5,660 nucleotides of DNA from an uncultured Eubacteriales bacterium (GTDB lineage: Bacteria > Bacillota > Clostridia > Oscillospirales > CAG-382): the NCBI GenBank assembly GCA_934446095.1, contig CAKSDR010000069.1, forward strand, positions 1 through 5,660, given 5' to 3'. Shown piece by piece: positions 1 through 5,660 of this stretch; the first letter of the stretch is position 1, and each line of letters begins with the position of its first letter. The position numbers and the translations under genes are program-made. The notes under the pieces are model-generated. The model worked only from the letters and a program-made list of their open reading frames with translations, ran no database searches and was not told the origin of the DNA.

Positions 1-1574
1 GTTCGGAAAAGGCGGAAAGACGGGTGCTGCTTTTTGAAATAGTGGGATAATTTTTTGCGTTCGTAAGAATATCAAACATAGATTTTCCTTCAGAAGCCGC
101 AATTCTTTCAATTTCATCAACGGTCGCCTGACCGATACCTCTTTTAGGCATGTTTATAATTCTTTTAAGCCTTAAATTATCCGAAGTGTTATTGACAACG
201 CATAAATACGCAAGCATATCTTTTATTTCGCGCCTGTCGTAAAAACGCACGCCGCCGAGTATGCGATAGGGAAGGCCGCTTTTTGCAAAAGCGGTTTCAA
301 AATTGTTTGACTGCGCATTCATTCTGTAAAGAACCGCAAAATCTCCGAAAGAATATCCTTCGTTTTGAACAAGATCGTTTATTTTATCAATGACAAAAGA
401 AGCTTCAAAATTCTGATTTTCACATTCTTTTATCAATATTTTGTCGCCGTCGGGATTTTTTGTATTAAGATTTTTTCCCTTGCGTTCCTTGTTGTTTGCT
501 ATAATGCTGTTTGCGGCGGTTATTATATTGTTGGTACTTCTGTAATTCTGCTCGAGTTTTATAACTTTTGCGTCTTTATAAGACTTATCAAAATTTAAAA
601 TATTTTCAATAGCCGCGCCTCTGAACTTATATATGCTCTGGTCGTCGTCGCCGACCGCCATTATGTTGTCGTGCTTGCCGCAGAGAAGTTTTATAAGATG
701 AAACTGCGAAATATTGGTGTCCTGATACTCGTCTACAAGAATATATCTGAACTTTTCGTTGTAATAATTTTTAATATCCTCGTTTTCCGATAACAGTTTT
801 ACGGTAAACAATATTATATCGTCAAAATCAAGCGCGTTTGCCTGCGATTTTTTATGTTCATACATCTCATAAAGCTGCGCTATAATGCTTTTTCTGAAGT
901 CATTTCCGCATTCTTTCGCAAAGTCAGAGTACCCTATAAGCCTGTCTTTTGCTCTGCTTATCATATTCAAAACATTTTTTGGCACAAACTGCTTGTCGTC
1001 AAGATTTCTTTCTTTTATGCACGCGGTTATAAGGCGTTTTTGATCGTCGGTATCGTAGATTGTAAAACTGTTGTCATAACCGAGTCTGTCGATATATCTG
1101 CGCAAAATCCGAACGCATATTGAGTGGAAGGTACCTGCCCATATTTCGAGTGCGCCGTTTCCGAGAATTTTTAAAAGGCGCTCTTTCATTTCATTTGCCG
1201 CTTTGTTCGTAAAAGTTATTGAAAGTATCTGCCATGTTTTCGCAGGGTCTTTGGCAAATATCGGCAAAATCTGCTCCATTTCTTCGGCGGAAAGTTCGTC
1301 ATTTGCGGCAAAAGCCTCAAGGCACGCAACATTTTCCTCCGTCAGATACTCCTCTTTTATGTCTTCGTTAAAATAAGCGTTTCCGTACTTTACGATAAAG
1401 GCGATCCTTTGAACAAGAACCGTAGTTTTTCCGCTGCCCGCTCCTGCAAATATCAAAAGGGGATTTTCGGTTGTAAAAACCGCCTGTCTTTGCCTTTCGT
1501 TCAGGAAAGAATACGCTTTGTCAAACAGTTTGTTTTTTGCTTTTATGTATCTTAATTTTAAATCGTTTTGCATA
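1..1574 (-). CDS. pcrA: ATP-dependent DNA helicase, UvrD/PcrA family (superfamily 1A); C-terminus outside window
   Basis: This is a 3'-to-5' DNA helicase/translocase of the type used in nucleotide excision repair, plasmid replication and clearing of proteins from DNA. I translated the minus strand from the ATG at 1574 down to position 1 and found 524 codons with no stop. Visible motifs are a Q-motif (LNERQRQA, residues 24-31), Walker A AGAGSGKTT (43-51), motif Ia ITFTNKAANEM (119-129), GTFH (147-150), LDFDD (248-252), Walker B VDEYQDTN (280-287), motif III GDDDQSIYKFRGA (308-320), motif IV QNYRST (342-347) and VLYRMNAQS (414-422). Motifs V and VI, with the arginine finger and the C-terminal tail, lie beyond the window edge; full family length is roughly 700-750 residues. 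About 45 extra residues sit between Walker A and motif Ia compared with Bacillus-type PcrA. The start is supported by GAAAGGA six bases upstream. It diverges from the HMA-protein operon. PcrA versus UvrD versus another UvrD-like paralogue cannot be settled from this part. Confidence 0.95.
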
Positions 1575-1580
1575 TGAAGT

Positions 1581-1587
1581 CCTTTCA
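1581..1587 (-). promoter_or_regulatory. Ribosome binding site of the helicase gene
   Basis: On the minus strand this reads GAAAGGA, followed by six bases and then the ATG at 1574. It fixes the helicase start. The HMA gene on the other strand has the same seven-base sequence at almost the same spacing. Confidence 0.8.
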
Positions 1588-1601
1588 GCAGTTCTTTTTT
1601 T

Positions 1602-1630
1602 ATTATATCATATTTATTTATTTAAAACAA
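1602..1630 (-). promoter_or_regulatory. Predicted sigma-A promoter for the leftward helicase gene
   Basis: Read on the minus strand, a perfect -10 TATAAT (1602-1607) is preceded by the TGn of an extended -10 (1608-1610). A 17-bp spacer separates the -10 from a weak -35, TTGTTT (1625-1630), which matches TTGACA only at TTG. Transcription would start near 1595, giving a leader of about 20 nt that holds little more than the ribosome binding site. The extended -10 probably compensates for the poor -35. Prediction from sequence only. Confidence 0.7.
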
Positions 1631-1650
1631 GAATATTTAAAAAGTATGAA

Positions 1651-1660
1651 AACAATTGTT
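1651..1660. promoter_or_regulatory. 10-bp palindrome AACAATTGTT, possible operator
   Basis: This is a perfect inverted repeat centred between 1655 and 1656. It lies upstream of the leftward -35 and touches the probable rightward -35 region (TTGTAA 1659-1664, or TTGTTG 1656-1661). The core ACA-AT-TGT fits the inner part of the cop box TACANNTGTA bound by CopY-type copper repressors, but both outer bases differ, and only one copy is seen where well-studied cop promoters such as that of Enterococcus hirae have two. Short palindromes of this kind also arise by chance in AT-rich DNA. No repressor of that type is encoded in the window. Confidence 0.3.
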
Positions 1661-1686
1661 GTAATTTTTTTCTTTTATGATATAAT
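1659..1686 (+). promoter_or_regulatory. Predicted sigma-A promoter for the rightward HMA-to-cmk gene group
   Basis: A perfect TATAAT (1681-1686) is preceded by TGA (1678-1680), forming an extended -10. The best -35 is TTGTAA (1659-1664) with a 16-bp spacer; TTGTTG (1656-1661) would need a long 19-bp spacer. Transcription should start around 1693, leaving a leader of about 36 nt before the HMA gene. It is the only clear promoter I see for the rightward genes, because the downstream gaps are at most 25 nt. The 12 bases TATGATATAATA at 1676-1687 occur identically on the opposite strand at 1601-1612, as part of the helicase promoter. Confidence 0.7.
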
Positions 1687-1715
1687 ATTTAAGTAAGCAA
1701 AAATGATATGTTGAT

Positions 1716-1722
1716 GAAAGGA
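1716..1722 (+). promoter_or_regulatory. Ribosome binding site of the HMA gene
   Basis: GAAAGGA lies seven bases before the ATG at 1730. It selects this start over an out-of-frame ATG at 1708, which would give an Arg/Cys-rich reading without family resemblance. Confidence 0.8.
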
Positions 1723-1729
1723 TTTTTAT

Positions 1730-1921
1730 ATGAACAAGAAATTGTATATCGGCGGTATGAAATGTTCGCATTGCGCAGATTCTGTGAAAAAATCCCTGAG
1801 TTTTGTTTCCGGCGTGGAAGAATGCAAAATAGATTTGTCTTCCGGCACCGCAGAATTAAGCATGAAAAAAGATGTTTCGGAAGAAGTTTTAAAAAAGGCT
1901 GTCGAAGATGCCGGTTTCTAA
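1730..1921 (+). CDS. Small heavy-metal-associated (HMA) domain protein, CopZ-like metal chaperone
   Basis: This is a 63-residue cytoplasmic protein consisting of a single HMA domain. The metal-binding loop GMKCSHCADSV (residues 9-19) carries the CxxC pair Cys12 and Cys15, which in this family binds Cu(I) or another soft or divalent metal and hands it to a P-type ATPase. The hydrophobic first strand (KKLYIGG), the middle GVEECKIDL strand and the closing EDAGF all follow the beta-alpha-beta-beta-alpha-beta fold. It ends immediately after AGF, a few residues shorter than typical 67-70-residue CopZ proteins. The loop has Lys where many copper chaperones have Thr or Ser (GMTC, GMSC). No copper ATPase, CsoR or CopY gene is in the window, so the metal is not established. 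It is the first gene of the rightward group, 22 nt before the membrane-protein gene. Family assignment is secure; copper specificity is inference. Confidence 0.9.
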   Translation: MNKKLYIGGMKCSHCADSVKKSLSFVSGVEECKIDLSSGTAELSMKKDVSEEVLKKAVEDAGF

Positions 1922-1943
1922 CTTTTGAAAACAGAATAATTTT

Positions 1944-2765
1944 ATGAAAAAAAGCAAAACTTTTTTCAGCAAAGTAAAACAATGTCTTGTCTTTTATTTT
2001 GATGAAGCGATTGCCGGCAATGCCGCTGAACTGTCATATTATTTCCTTTTTACATTCTTTACTCTTATTATGGCAATAAGCGCCGCCGTGATTATGCTGA
2101 AATTTAATGACGAGGCATTTTACATACTCCTTGTCAAGATTTTTCCGAAACAGGTATATTCGCTTATAGACGACTTTATTTCTTATATAAAGGGCGTCAG
2201 TAATTTAAGTTTCTTTTTTCTCGGAATTTTTCTCGCCATATATTCCATGTCAAGATATATAAATTCGCTGAAAAGAAAGATACGTTCTATTTATCGCTCG
2301 CAGCCTATGTATAATCCCGTTTTTGAATGGGTAATATCCGCCGCCTTTTCGGCGCTTATAATAATAGGTCTGCTCTTTACTTTTGTACTTCAGATCACCG
2401 GAAAAAGCGTGCTTACGTTTCTTGCATCGTTTATTCCTTTTATTTCCGACTCGTTTATAGATTTTTACCTCGGAATAAGATTTTTTATAATCGGATCGTA
2501 TATTTTCATTATTTTTTGTCTGTTTTACAAAGTGCTTCCAAACAAAAAACTGAAATTTAAAAATATTCTGCCCGGCTCTGTTTTTTCTTCGGTGTGCTGG
2601 GTTTTGATATCATATCTATTCTCATTCTATGTTGACAATATTTCAAATTATTCTGTCGTTTACGGCTCTATAGGAGCGTTTATCGTTCTTTTGTCGTGGA
2701 TTTATTTTCTAAACAACACTATTCTTATCGGAGCTGTTATAAACAGAGTTTTTGAGCAAAAATAA
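1944..2765 (+). CDS. YihY/virulence factor BrkB family inner-membrane protein
   Basis: This is a 273-residue multi-pass membrane protein. Its family was once misnamed ribonuclease BN; its biochemical role remains unsettled. Family signatures are GNAAELSYYFLFTFF (residues 25-39, matching the usual AAALSYY-LF start of the first helix), LFYKVLPNKKLKFKNILPG (193-211) leading into a helix, and NYSVVYGSIGAFIVLLSWIY (235-254) near the end. Likely membrane segments are about 32-53, 88-108, 127-150, 178-197, 210-230 and 243-264. The last helix usually ends in a GAE(L/I)N motif; here it reads GAVIN, with the acidic residue replaced. The C-terminus stops soon after, without the long charged tail of some homologues. 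The ATG at 1944 is the only available start, because an in-frame TGA lies at 1926-1928. No good ribosome binding site precedes it, so translation may depend on coupling to the HMA gene. Confidence 0.9.
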   Translation: MKKSKTFFSKVKQCLVFYFDEAIAGNAAELSYYFLFTFFTLIMAISAAVIMLKFNDEAFYILLVKIFPKQVYSLIDDFISYIKGVSNLSFFFLGIFLAIYSMSRYINSLKRKIRSIYRSQPMYNPVFEWVISAAFSALIIIGLLFTFVLQITGKSVLTFLASFIPFISDSFIDFYLGIRFFIIGSYIFIIFCLFYKVLPNKKLKFKNILPGSVFSSVCWVLISYLFSFYVDNISNYSVVYGSIGAFIVLLSWIYFLNNTILIGAVINRVFEQK

Positions 2766-2773
2766 TTAAAATC

Positions 2774-2779
2774 AAAGGA
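2774..2779 (+). promoter_or_regulatory. Ribosome binding site of the RpiR-type regulator
   Basis: AAAGGA ends 11 bases before the ATG at 2791, slightly longer than optimal. No closer in-frame start exists, so the start is kept; a reduced translation rate for the regulator is possible. Confidence 0.65.
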
Positions 2780-2790
2780 TTTAAAAATTC

Positions 2791-3651
2791 ATGAATGATG
2801 ATCTTATTGTTAAGATAAAAAAATCATTTCCTGTTATGTCTAAAAGCCATAAAAAAATAGGAAATTTTATTATCGAACACAGCGATAAAGCAGCGTACCT
2901 TACGGCGACAAAACTCGGAGAAACAATCGGTGTATCCGAATCCACCGTCGTGCGTTTTGCAATTGAACTCGGATTCAAAGGGTATCCCGAGTTTCAAAAA
3001 TCCCTGAAAGACCTTATAAGAACAAACCTTACGTCTGTTCAAAGAATTGCCGTTGCCGACAATATTATCGGCGCATCAGATGTCGTAAGTAAGGTTTTGA
3101 CGGCTGATATGGAAAAAATAAAACTGTCTTTGGATGAAGTTGACAGAGGTACTTTTGAAAAGGCAGTGGAACTTATTCTTGGAGCCGGTACAATTTATAT
3201 AACAGGCGCGCGTTCCGCCGGTATGCTTGCGGATTTTCTTGCCTATTATTTTAACCTTATTTTCAAAAATATTGTACTTATTCACACTACAAGCGCAAGC
3301 GAACTTTTTGAACAAATGATGCATATTTCATCGGACGACGTTCTTTTTGCAATAAGTTTTCCGAGATACTCGAAAAGCACGGTAAACGCAGTTTCGTATG
3401 CCAAAAAGAAGGGCGCGAAAGTAATCGCGCTTACCGACAGCGAAATTTCTCCGATAGCGCAGTTTTCCGACAGTGTTTTATATGCAAAAAGCGAAATGGC
3501 CTCGTTTGTCGACTCGCTTGTCGCGCCTTTAAGCATTATTAACGCATTGATAGTTGCGGTTTCGCTGAAAAACAAAAACTCTCTTTCAGATACGCTTGTT
3601 GAACTTGAAAAAATCTGGCAGGAATTCGATGTATATGAAACAAATAACTGA
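2791..3651 (+). CDS. MurR/RpiR family transcriptional regulator (HTH plus SIS domain)
   Basis: This 286-residue DNA-binding regulator has the normal length and two-domain layout of the RpiR family. Residues 1-77 form the HTH_6 domain, with the helix-turn-helix around 37-66 (YLTATKLGETIGVSESTVVR, then FAIELGFKGYPEF). Residues from about 120 to 260 form a SIS domain, the fold that binds phosphosugars: IYITGARSAGM (135-145) is the first strand and loop, DDVLFAISFPRYSKST (182-197) the second with its Ser/Thr phosphate-binding stretch, and KVIALTDSEISPIAQFSD (210-227) the third. Family members sense sugar phosphates such as MurNAc-6-P, ribose-5-P or glucosamine-6-P; no sugar-catabolism gene is nearby, so the ligand and targets are unknown. 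Its 3' end overlaps the next gene by 23 nt, and it sits 25 nt after the membrane-protein gene. An isolated RpiR inside a housekeeping group suggests action elsewhere on the chromosome or autoregulation. Confidence 0.93.
   Translation: MNDDLIVKIKKSFPVMSKSHKKIGNFIIEHSDKAAYLTATKLGETIGVSESTVVRFAIELGFKGYPEFQKSLKDLIRTNLTSVQRIAVADNIIGASDVVSKVLTADMEKIKLSLDEVDRGTFEKAVELILGAGTIYITGARSAGMLADFLAYYFNLIFKNIVLIHTTSASELFEQMMHISSDDVLFAISFPRYSKSTVNAVSYAKKKGAKVIALTDSEISPIAQFSDSVLYAKSEMASFVDSLVAPLSIINALIVAVSLKNKNSLSDTLVELEKIWQEFDVYETNN
3619..3623 (+). promoter_or_regulatory. Ribosome binding site deciding the flavoprotein start
   Basis: CAGGA, within GGCAGGA, lies inside the regulator's coding sequence, five bases before the ATG at 3629 and eleven before a second in-frame ATG at 3635. 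It argues for an ATG start here and against the more distant in-frame TTG at 3596. Confidence 0.6.
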
Positions 3652-4945
3652 CTTTTCCGACAGCATATGCATTATAGGCGGGGGCGCATCCGGCCTTATG
3701 GCAGCATGCACGGCGCTTGAATCCGGGGTAAAAACGGTTGTTTTTGAAAAAAACAGGTCATCTAAATTTTACGAAAGCGAAAAGTTTTTTGACAACGCAT
3801 ACCTCGGAAAAAAACTGCTCATTACGGGCAAGGGAAGATGCAATATTACTAATAACTGTTCGAAGGACGGCTTTTTTGCAAACGTTCCGCGCAATCCGAA
3901 ATTTCTTTTTGCGGCATATAACAGTTTCACGTCTGAAGATACAATAAACTTTTTTGAAAATATCGGTCTTAAATTAAAAACAGAGAGGGGAAACAGAGTA
4001 TTTCCGGTTTCAGATAAATCTTTGGATGTTCTCAATTCTCTGAAAAACTATCTTAAAAGCCTTGGCTGCACTTTTATAAACGAAGAAGTTTCGGATATAA
4101 ATTATGAGAACTTTGAGGTTTCGTCAATAGTTACATCTTCCGGAAAAATCTATCCGTGCAGAAATATTATTATATGCACCGGCGGAAAATCATACCCTGT
4201 GACAGGCTCTTCCGGCGACGGATACCGCTTTGCGCAAAAAGCCGGCCATACCATAATTTCTCCGGTACCAAGCCTTGTTCCGCTTGTATCTGACGATGAT
4301 TTCTGCAAACGCCTTCAAGGGCTGTCGCTGAAGAACGTAAAATTATCGCTTATATGCAAAAAAAACAAAAAGTGCGTTTTTGAAGAAACGGGCGAGTTGC
4401 TTTTTACGCATTTCGGACTTTCGGGGCCGCTTATTCTCTCTGCCTCTGCCCACATCGGCGCTGTTCCGTCGGATTACTATGTTAAAATAGATTTAAAGCC
4501 TGCACTTTGCGAAAAAAAACTTTCAGACAGGCTGCTTTTGGATTTTGAAAAAAACAAAAACAAGGAATTCAAAAACGCTTTGTCCGGACTTCTTCCTTCG
4601 AAACTGATTCCCGTTTTCGTTCAAAAGACAGAAATCCCTCCGGAGTTGCAGATCAATGCGGTAACAAAACAACAGCGGCAAAAAATTATAGAAACGTTAA
4701 AGGAATTCTCTGTAAATATATCCGGATTTCGTCCGATCGATGAAGCTGTAATCACGCGCGGCGGAATAAAAACATCGGAAATAAATCCATCTACCATGCA
4801 GTCAAAACTCGTGCAAGGGTTGTATTTTGCGGGTGAAGTTATCGATGTGGACGGATATACCGGAGGATTTAACCTGCAGATTGCCTTTTCAACGGCACAT
4901 CTTGCGGCAAAATCGTGCGCGAAAAAAATTCTAACTGAGGTATAA
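3629..4945 (+). CDS. NAD(P)/FAD-dependent oxidoreductase, HI0933/YhiN (BaiN-like) family
   Basis: This is a flavoprotein of 438 residues from the ATG at 3629; 436 residues if the ATG at 3635 is used. The N-terminal Rossmann motif ICIIGGGASGLMAA (13-26) binds FAD and ends at the acidic residue in VVFEKN (37-42). The family hallmark KLLITGKGRCNITN (62-75) follows, then GNRVFPVSDKS, the internal FTHFGLSGPLILSAS segment, VITRGGIKTSEINPSTMQSK, and the C-terminal FAD site AGEVIDVDGYTGGFNLQIAF (401-420). Relatives are annotated as aminoacetone-oxidase-like; BaiN itself was described as a bile-acid 3-dehydro-4-oxidoreductase. Most members have no tested substrate, and none can be inferred here. About 14 additional residues (roughly 44-57, rich in Phe, Ser and charges) separate the FAD motif from the TGKGRCN motif compared with the compact family form. 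It overlaps the regulator gene by 23 nt and ends 3 nt before cmk, so it is very likely cotranscribed. Confidence 0.92.
   Translation: MYMKQITDFSDSICIIGGGASGLMAACTALESGVKTVVFEKNRSSKFYESEKFFDNAYLGKKLLITGKGRCNITNNCSKDGFFANVPRNPKFLFAAYNSFTSEDTINFFENIGLKLKTERGNRVFPVSDKSLDVLNSLKNYLKSLGCTFINEEVSDINYENFEVSSIVTSSGKIYPCRNIIICTGGKSYPVTGSSGDGYRFAQKAGHTIISPVPSLVPLVSDDDFCKRLQGLSLKNVKLSLICKKNKKCVFEETGELLFTHFGLSGPLILSASAHIGAVPSDYYVKIDLKPALCEKKLSDRLLLDFEKNKNKEFKNALSGLLPSKLIPVFVQKTEIPPELQINAVTKQQRQKIIETLKEFSVNISGFRPIDEAVITRGGIKTSEINPSTMQSKLVQGLYFAGEVIDVDGYTGGFNLQIAFSTAHLAAKSCAKKILTEV
4937..4940 (+). promoter_or_regulatory. Ribosome binding site of cmk inside the preceding gene
   Basis: GAGG lies in the last codons of the flavoprotein gene, eight bases before the cmk ATG at 4949. 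Together with the 3-nt gap this implies that both genes share one message. Confidence 0.7.
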
Positions 4946-4948
4946 AAA

Positions 4949-5623
4949 ATGAAAAACACTGTTAAAATCGCAATTGACGGGCCTTCCGGCGCCGGAAAAA
5001 GCACCCTTGCAAAAGAACTCGCAAAAAGACTTTCTTTTGTCTATGTGGATACCGGTGCTATTTACAGAACCGTCGGATATTTCGCCAAAATGAACGGCAT
5101 AAACCCTTGTGATGAAAAGACGCTTTCGGAGCGTTTTCCGGATATAAAAATCGATTTAAAATGGACAAGAGACGGTCAAAGGCTTATTTTGAACGGACAA
5201 GACGTTACGGGATACATAAGAACCCCTGAAATGTCAATGTATGCGTCCAAGGTTTCTGCTCTTCCGAAAGTCCGCAAATTTCTTTTTGACATTCAGCGCA
5301 GCATTGCAAACAATGAAAATGTTATTATGGACGGCAGGGACATAGGAACGGTTATTCTGCCTGACGCCACAGTTAAAATCTTCATGCTTGCAGACATTGA
5401 AATCCGCGCCAAAAGACGGTATACCGAACTTATTTCCGCAGAAAAGGAAGTTACATACGAAGACGTTTTATCCGATATGATACAGCGCGACAAAAATGAC
5501 TCGACAAGAAAAAATGCGCCCTGCGTTCCGGCAGAGGACGCCGTTATTTTGGATAACGGCAATCTTTCTTTTGACGAAATGGTAGAAAAAGTACTTAGTA
5601 TAATTGAGGAAAAAATAAAATGA
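4949..5623 (+). CDS. cmk: Cytidylate kinase (CMP/dCMP kinase)
   Basis: This cytoplasmic enzyme transfers the gamma-phosphate of ATP to CMP or dCMP, feeding CTP/dCTP pools and salvaging the CMP released in phospholipid synthesis. Its 224 residues match the normal bacterial length. The nucleotide-binding P-loop is IAIDGPSGAGKSTLAKELA (residues 7-25). Next come VDTGAIYR (33-40), the CMP-domain stretch LNGQDVTGYIRTPEMSMYAS (81-100), then VSALPKVR (102-109), the signature MDGRDIGTVILPDA (127-140), RAKRR (153-157) of the lid, and QRDKNDSTRKNAPC (179-192), followed by the typical near-C-terminal AVILDN (198-203). All the key residues I can recognise are present. It is preceded by the flavoprotein gene at 3 nt, and its TGA overlaps the next ATG. 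In Clostridia this gene is commonly followed by an acyltransferase gene, consistent with the partial frame that follows here. Confidence 0.97.
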   Translation: MKNTVKIAIDGPSGAGKSTLAKELAKRLSFVYVDTGAIYRTVGYFAKMNGINPCDEKTLSERFPDIKIDLKWTRDGQRLILNGQDVTGYIRTPEMSMYASKVSALPKVRKFLFDIQRSIANNENVIMDGRDIGTVILPDATVKIFMLADIEIRAKRRYTELISAEKEVTYEDVLSDMIQRDKNDSTRKNAPCVPAEDAVILDNGNLSFDEMVEKVLSIIEEKIK

Positions 5624-5660
5624 AATTTTATTCTTTTTGCAAAAAATGTGTTTCATCTCT
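5620..5660 (+). CDS. 5' end of a downstream gene, possibly 1-acyl-sn-glycerol-3-phosphate acyltransferase (PlsC)
   Basis: An open frame begins at ATG 5620, overlapping the cmk TGA as ATGA, and runs to the window edge (MKFYSFCKKCVSS, 13 full codons). GAGGA at 5606-5610 is nine bases upstream, so the start is well placed and the overlap suggests translational coupling. The residues themselves are too few to identify a family. The PlsC guess rests on the usual cmk-plsC gene order in Clostridia and on the plausible N-terminus; such a product would acylate lysophosphatidic acid at the membrane. Treat the gene as likely real and the product as a guess. Confidence 0.55.
   Translation, partial: MKFYSFCKKCVSS

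Noticed and set aside
365..1123. Plus-strand open frames at 365-598 and 854-1123
   Set aside because: Both lie wholly antisense to the helicase gene, whose frame is continuous and carries the conserved motifs in order. Their translations show no family signature.
1594..1600. T-run that might belong to a terminator in the divergent region
   Set aside because: No GC-rich stem precedes it on either strand, and it lies in the leader of the helicase transcript, so it is not a credible intrinsic terminator.
1708..1947. A 79-codon frame overlapping the HMA gene in another frame, with a 97-codon antisense frame over 1689-1982
   Set aside because: The HMA frame has a clear CxxC domain and a well-placed ribosome binding site. 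The alternatives are Arg/Cys- or Phe-rich shadows without recognisable features.
2766..2790. Possible promoter for the RpiR-type regulator in the 25-nt gap
   Set aside because: The gap is AT-rich but holds only the ribosome binding site. No convincing -10/-35 pair at proper spacing was seen there.
4621..5004. A 127-codon minus-strand frame across the flavoprotein-cmk junction
   Set aside because: It is antisense to two genes with strong family motifs, has no promoter or ribosome binding site that I can see, and looks like a mirror of coding sequence.
1..5660. Search for a novel defence, mobile or RNA-based system
   Set aside because: Nearly all of the window is filled by recognisable chromosomal gene families. 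No inverted terminal repeats, direct-repeat arrays, tRNA-like folds, transposase or reverse-transcriptase motifs were found by eye.

Overview
The window looks like ordinary chromosome from a low-GC Gram-positive bacterium, most likely a gut-type Clostridia (Oscillospiraceae/Ruminococcaceae-like). This is inferred from the AT-rich sequence, strong AAAGGA-type ribosome binding sites, extended -10 promoters, the insertion-bearing UvrD/PcrA helicase, and the gene order FAD-flavoprotein (HI0933/BaiN family) - cmk - probable plsC, which I recall as common in Clostridia. I could not run a search, so the taxonomy is tentative.

Layout: The left 1.57 kb is the N-terminal two thirds of a PcrA/UvrD-type DNA helicase on the minus strand, cut by the window edge before motifs V and VI. 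A 155-bp divergent intergenic region (1575-1729) follows. It carries two back-to-back promoters that share an identical 12-base extended -10 sequence, plus a 10-bp palindrome, AACAATTGTT, that touches the rightward -35. To the right, all genes lie on the plus strand and are tightly packed: a 63-aa heavy-metal-associated (HMA, CopZ-like) protein, a YihY/BrkB-family membrane protein, an RpiR/MurR-type regulator with a SIS domain, an HI0933/BaiN-type flavoprotein, cytidylate kinase (cmk), and the first 13 complete codons of another gene that overlaps the cmk stop by ATGA.

Gaps in the rightward group are 22 nt, 25 nt, a 23-nt overlap, 3 nt, and a 4-nt overlap, with no visible terminator or internal promoter. 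One transcript from the promoter near 1681 could therefore cover everything to the right edge. The genes do not form an obvious single pathway: metal handling, a membrane protein of unsettled role, phosphosugar sensing, a flavoprotein, and CMP/dCMP phosphorylation leading into probable phospholipid synthesis. The cmk-plsC end is a housekeeping core; the HMA, YihY and RpiR genes look like a lineage-specific front end.

I see no mobile element, CRISPR array, RNA gene, large repeat or defence system, and no convincing sign of a new biological system. The points most worth a second look are the palindrome beside an orphan metal-chaperone gene, the insertions in the helicase and the flavoprotein, and the odd composition of the operon.
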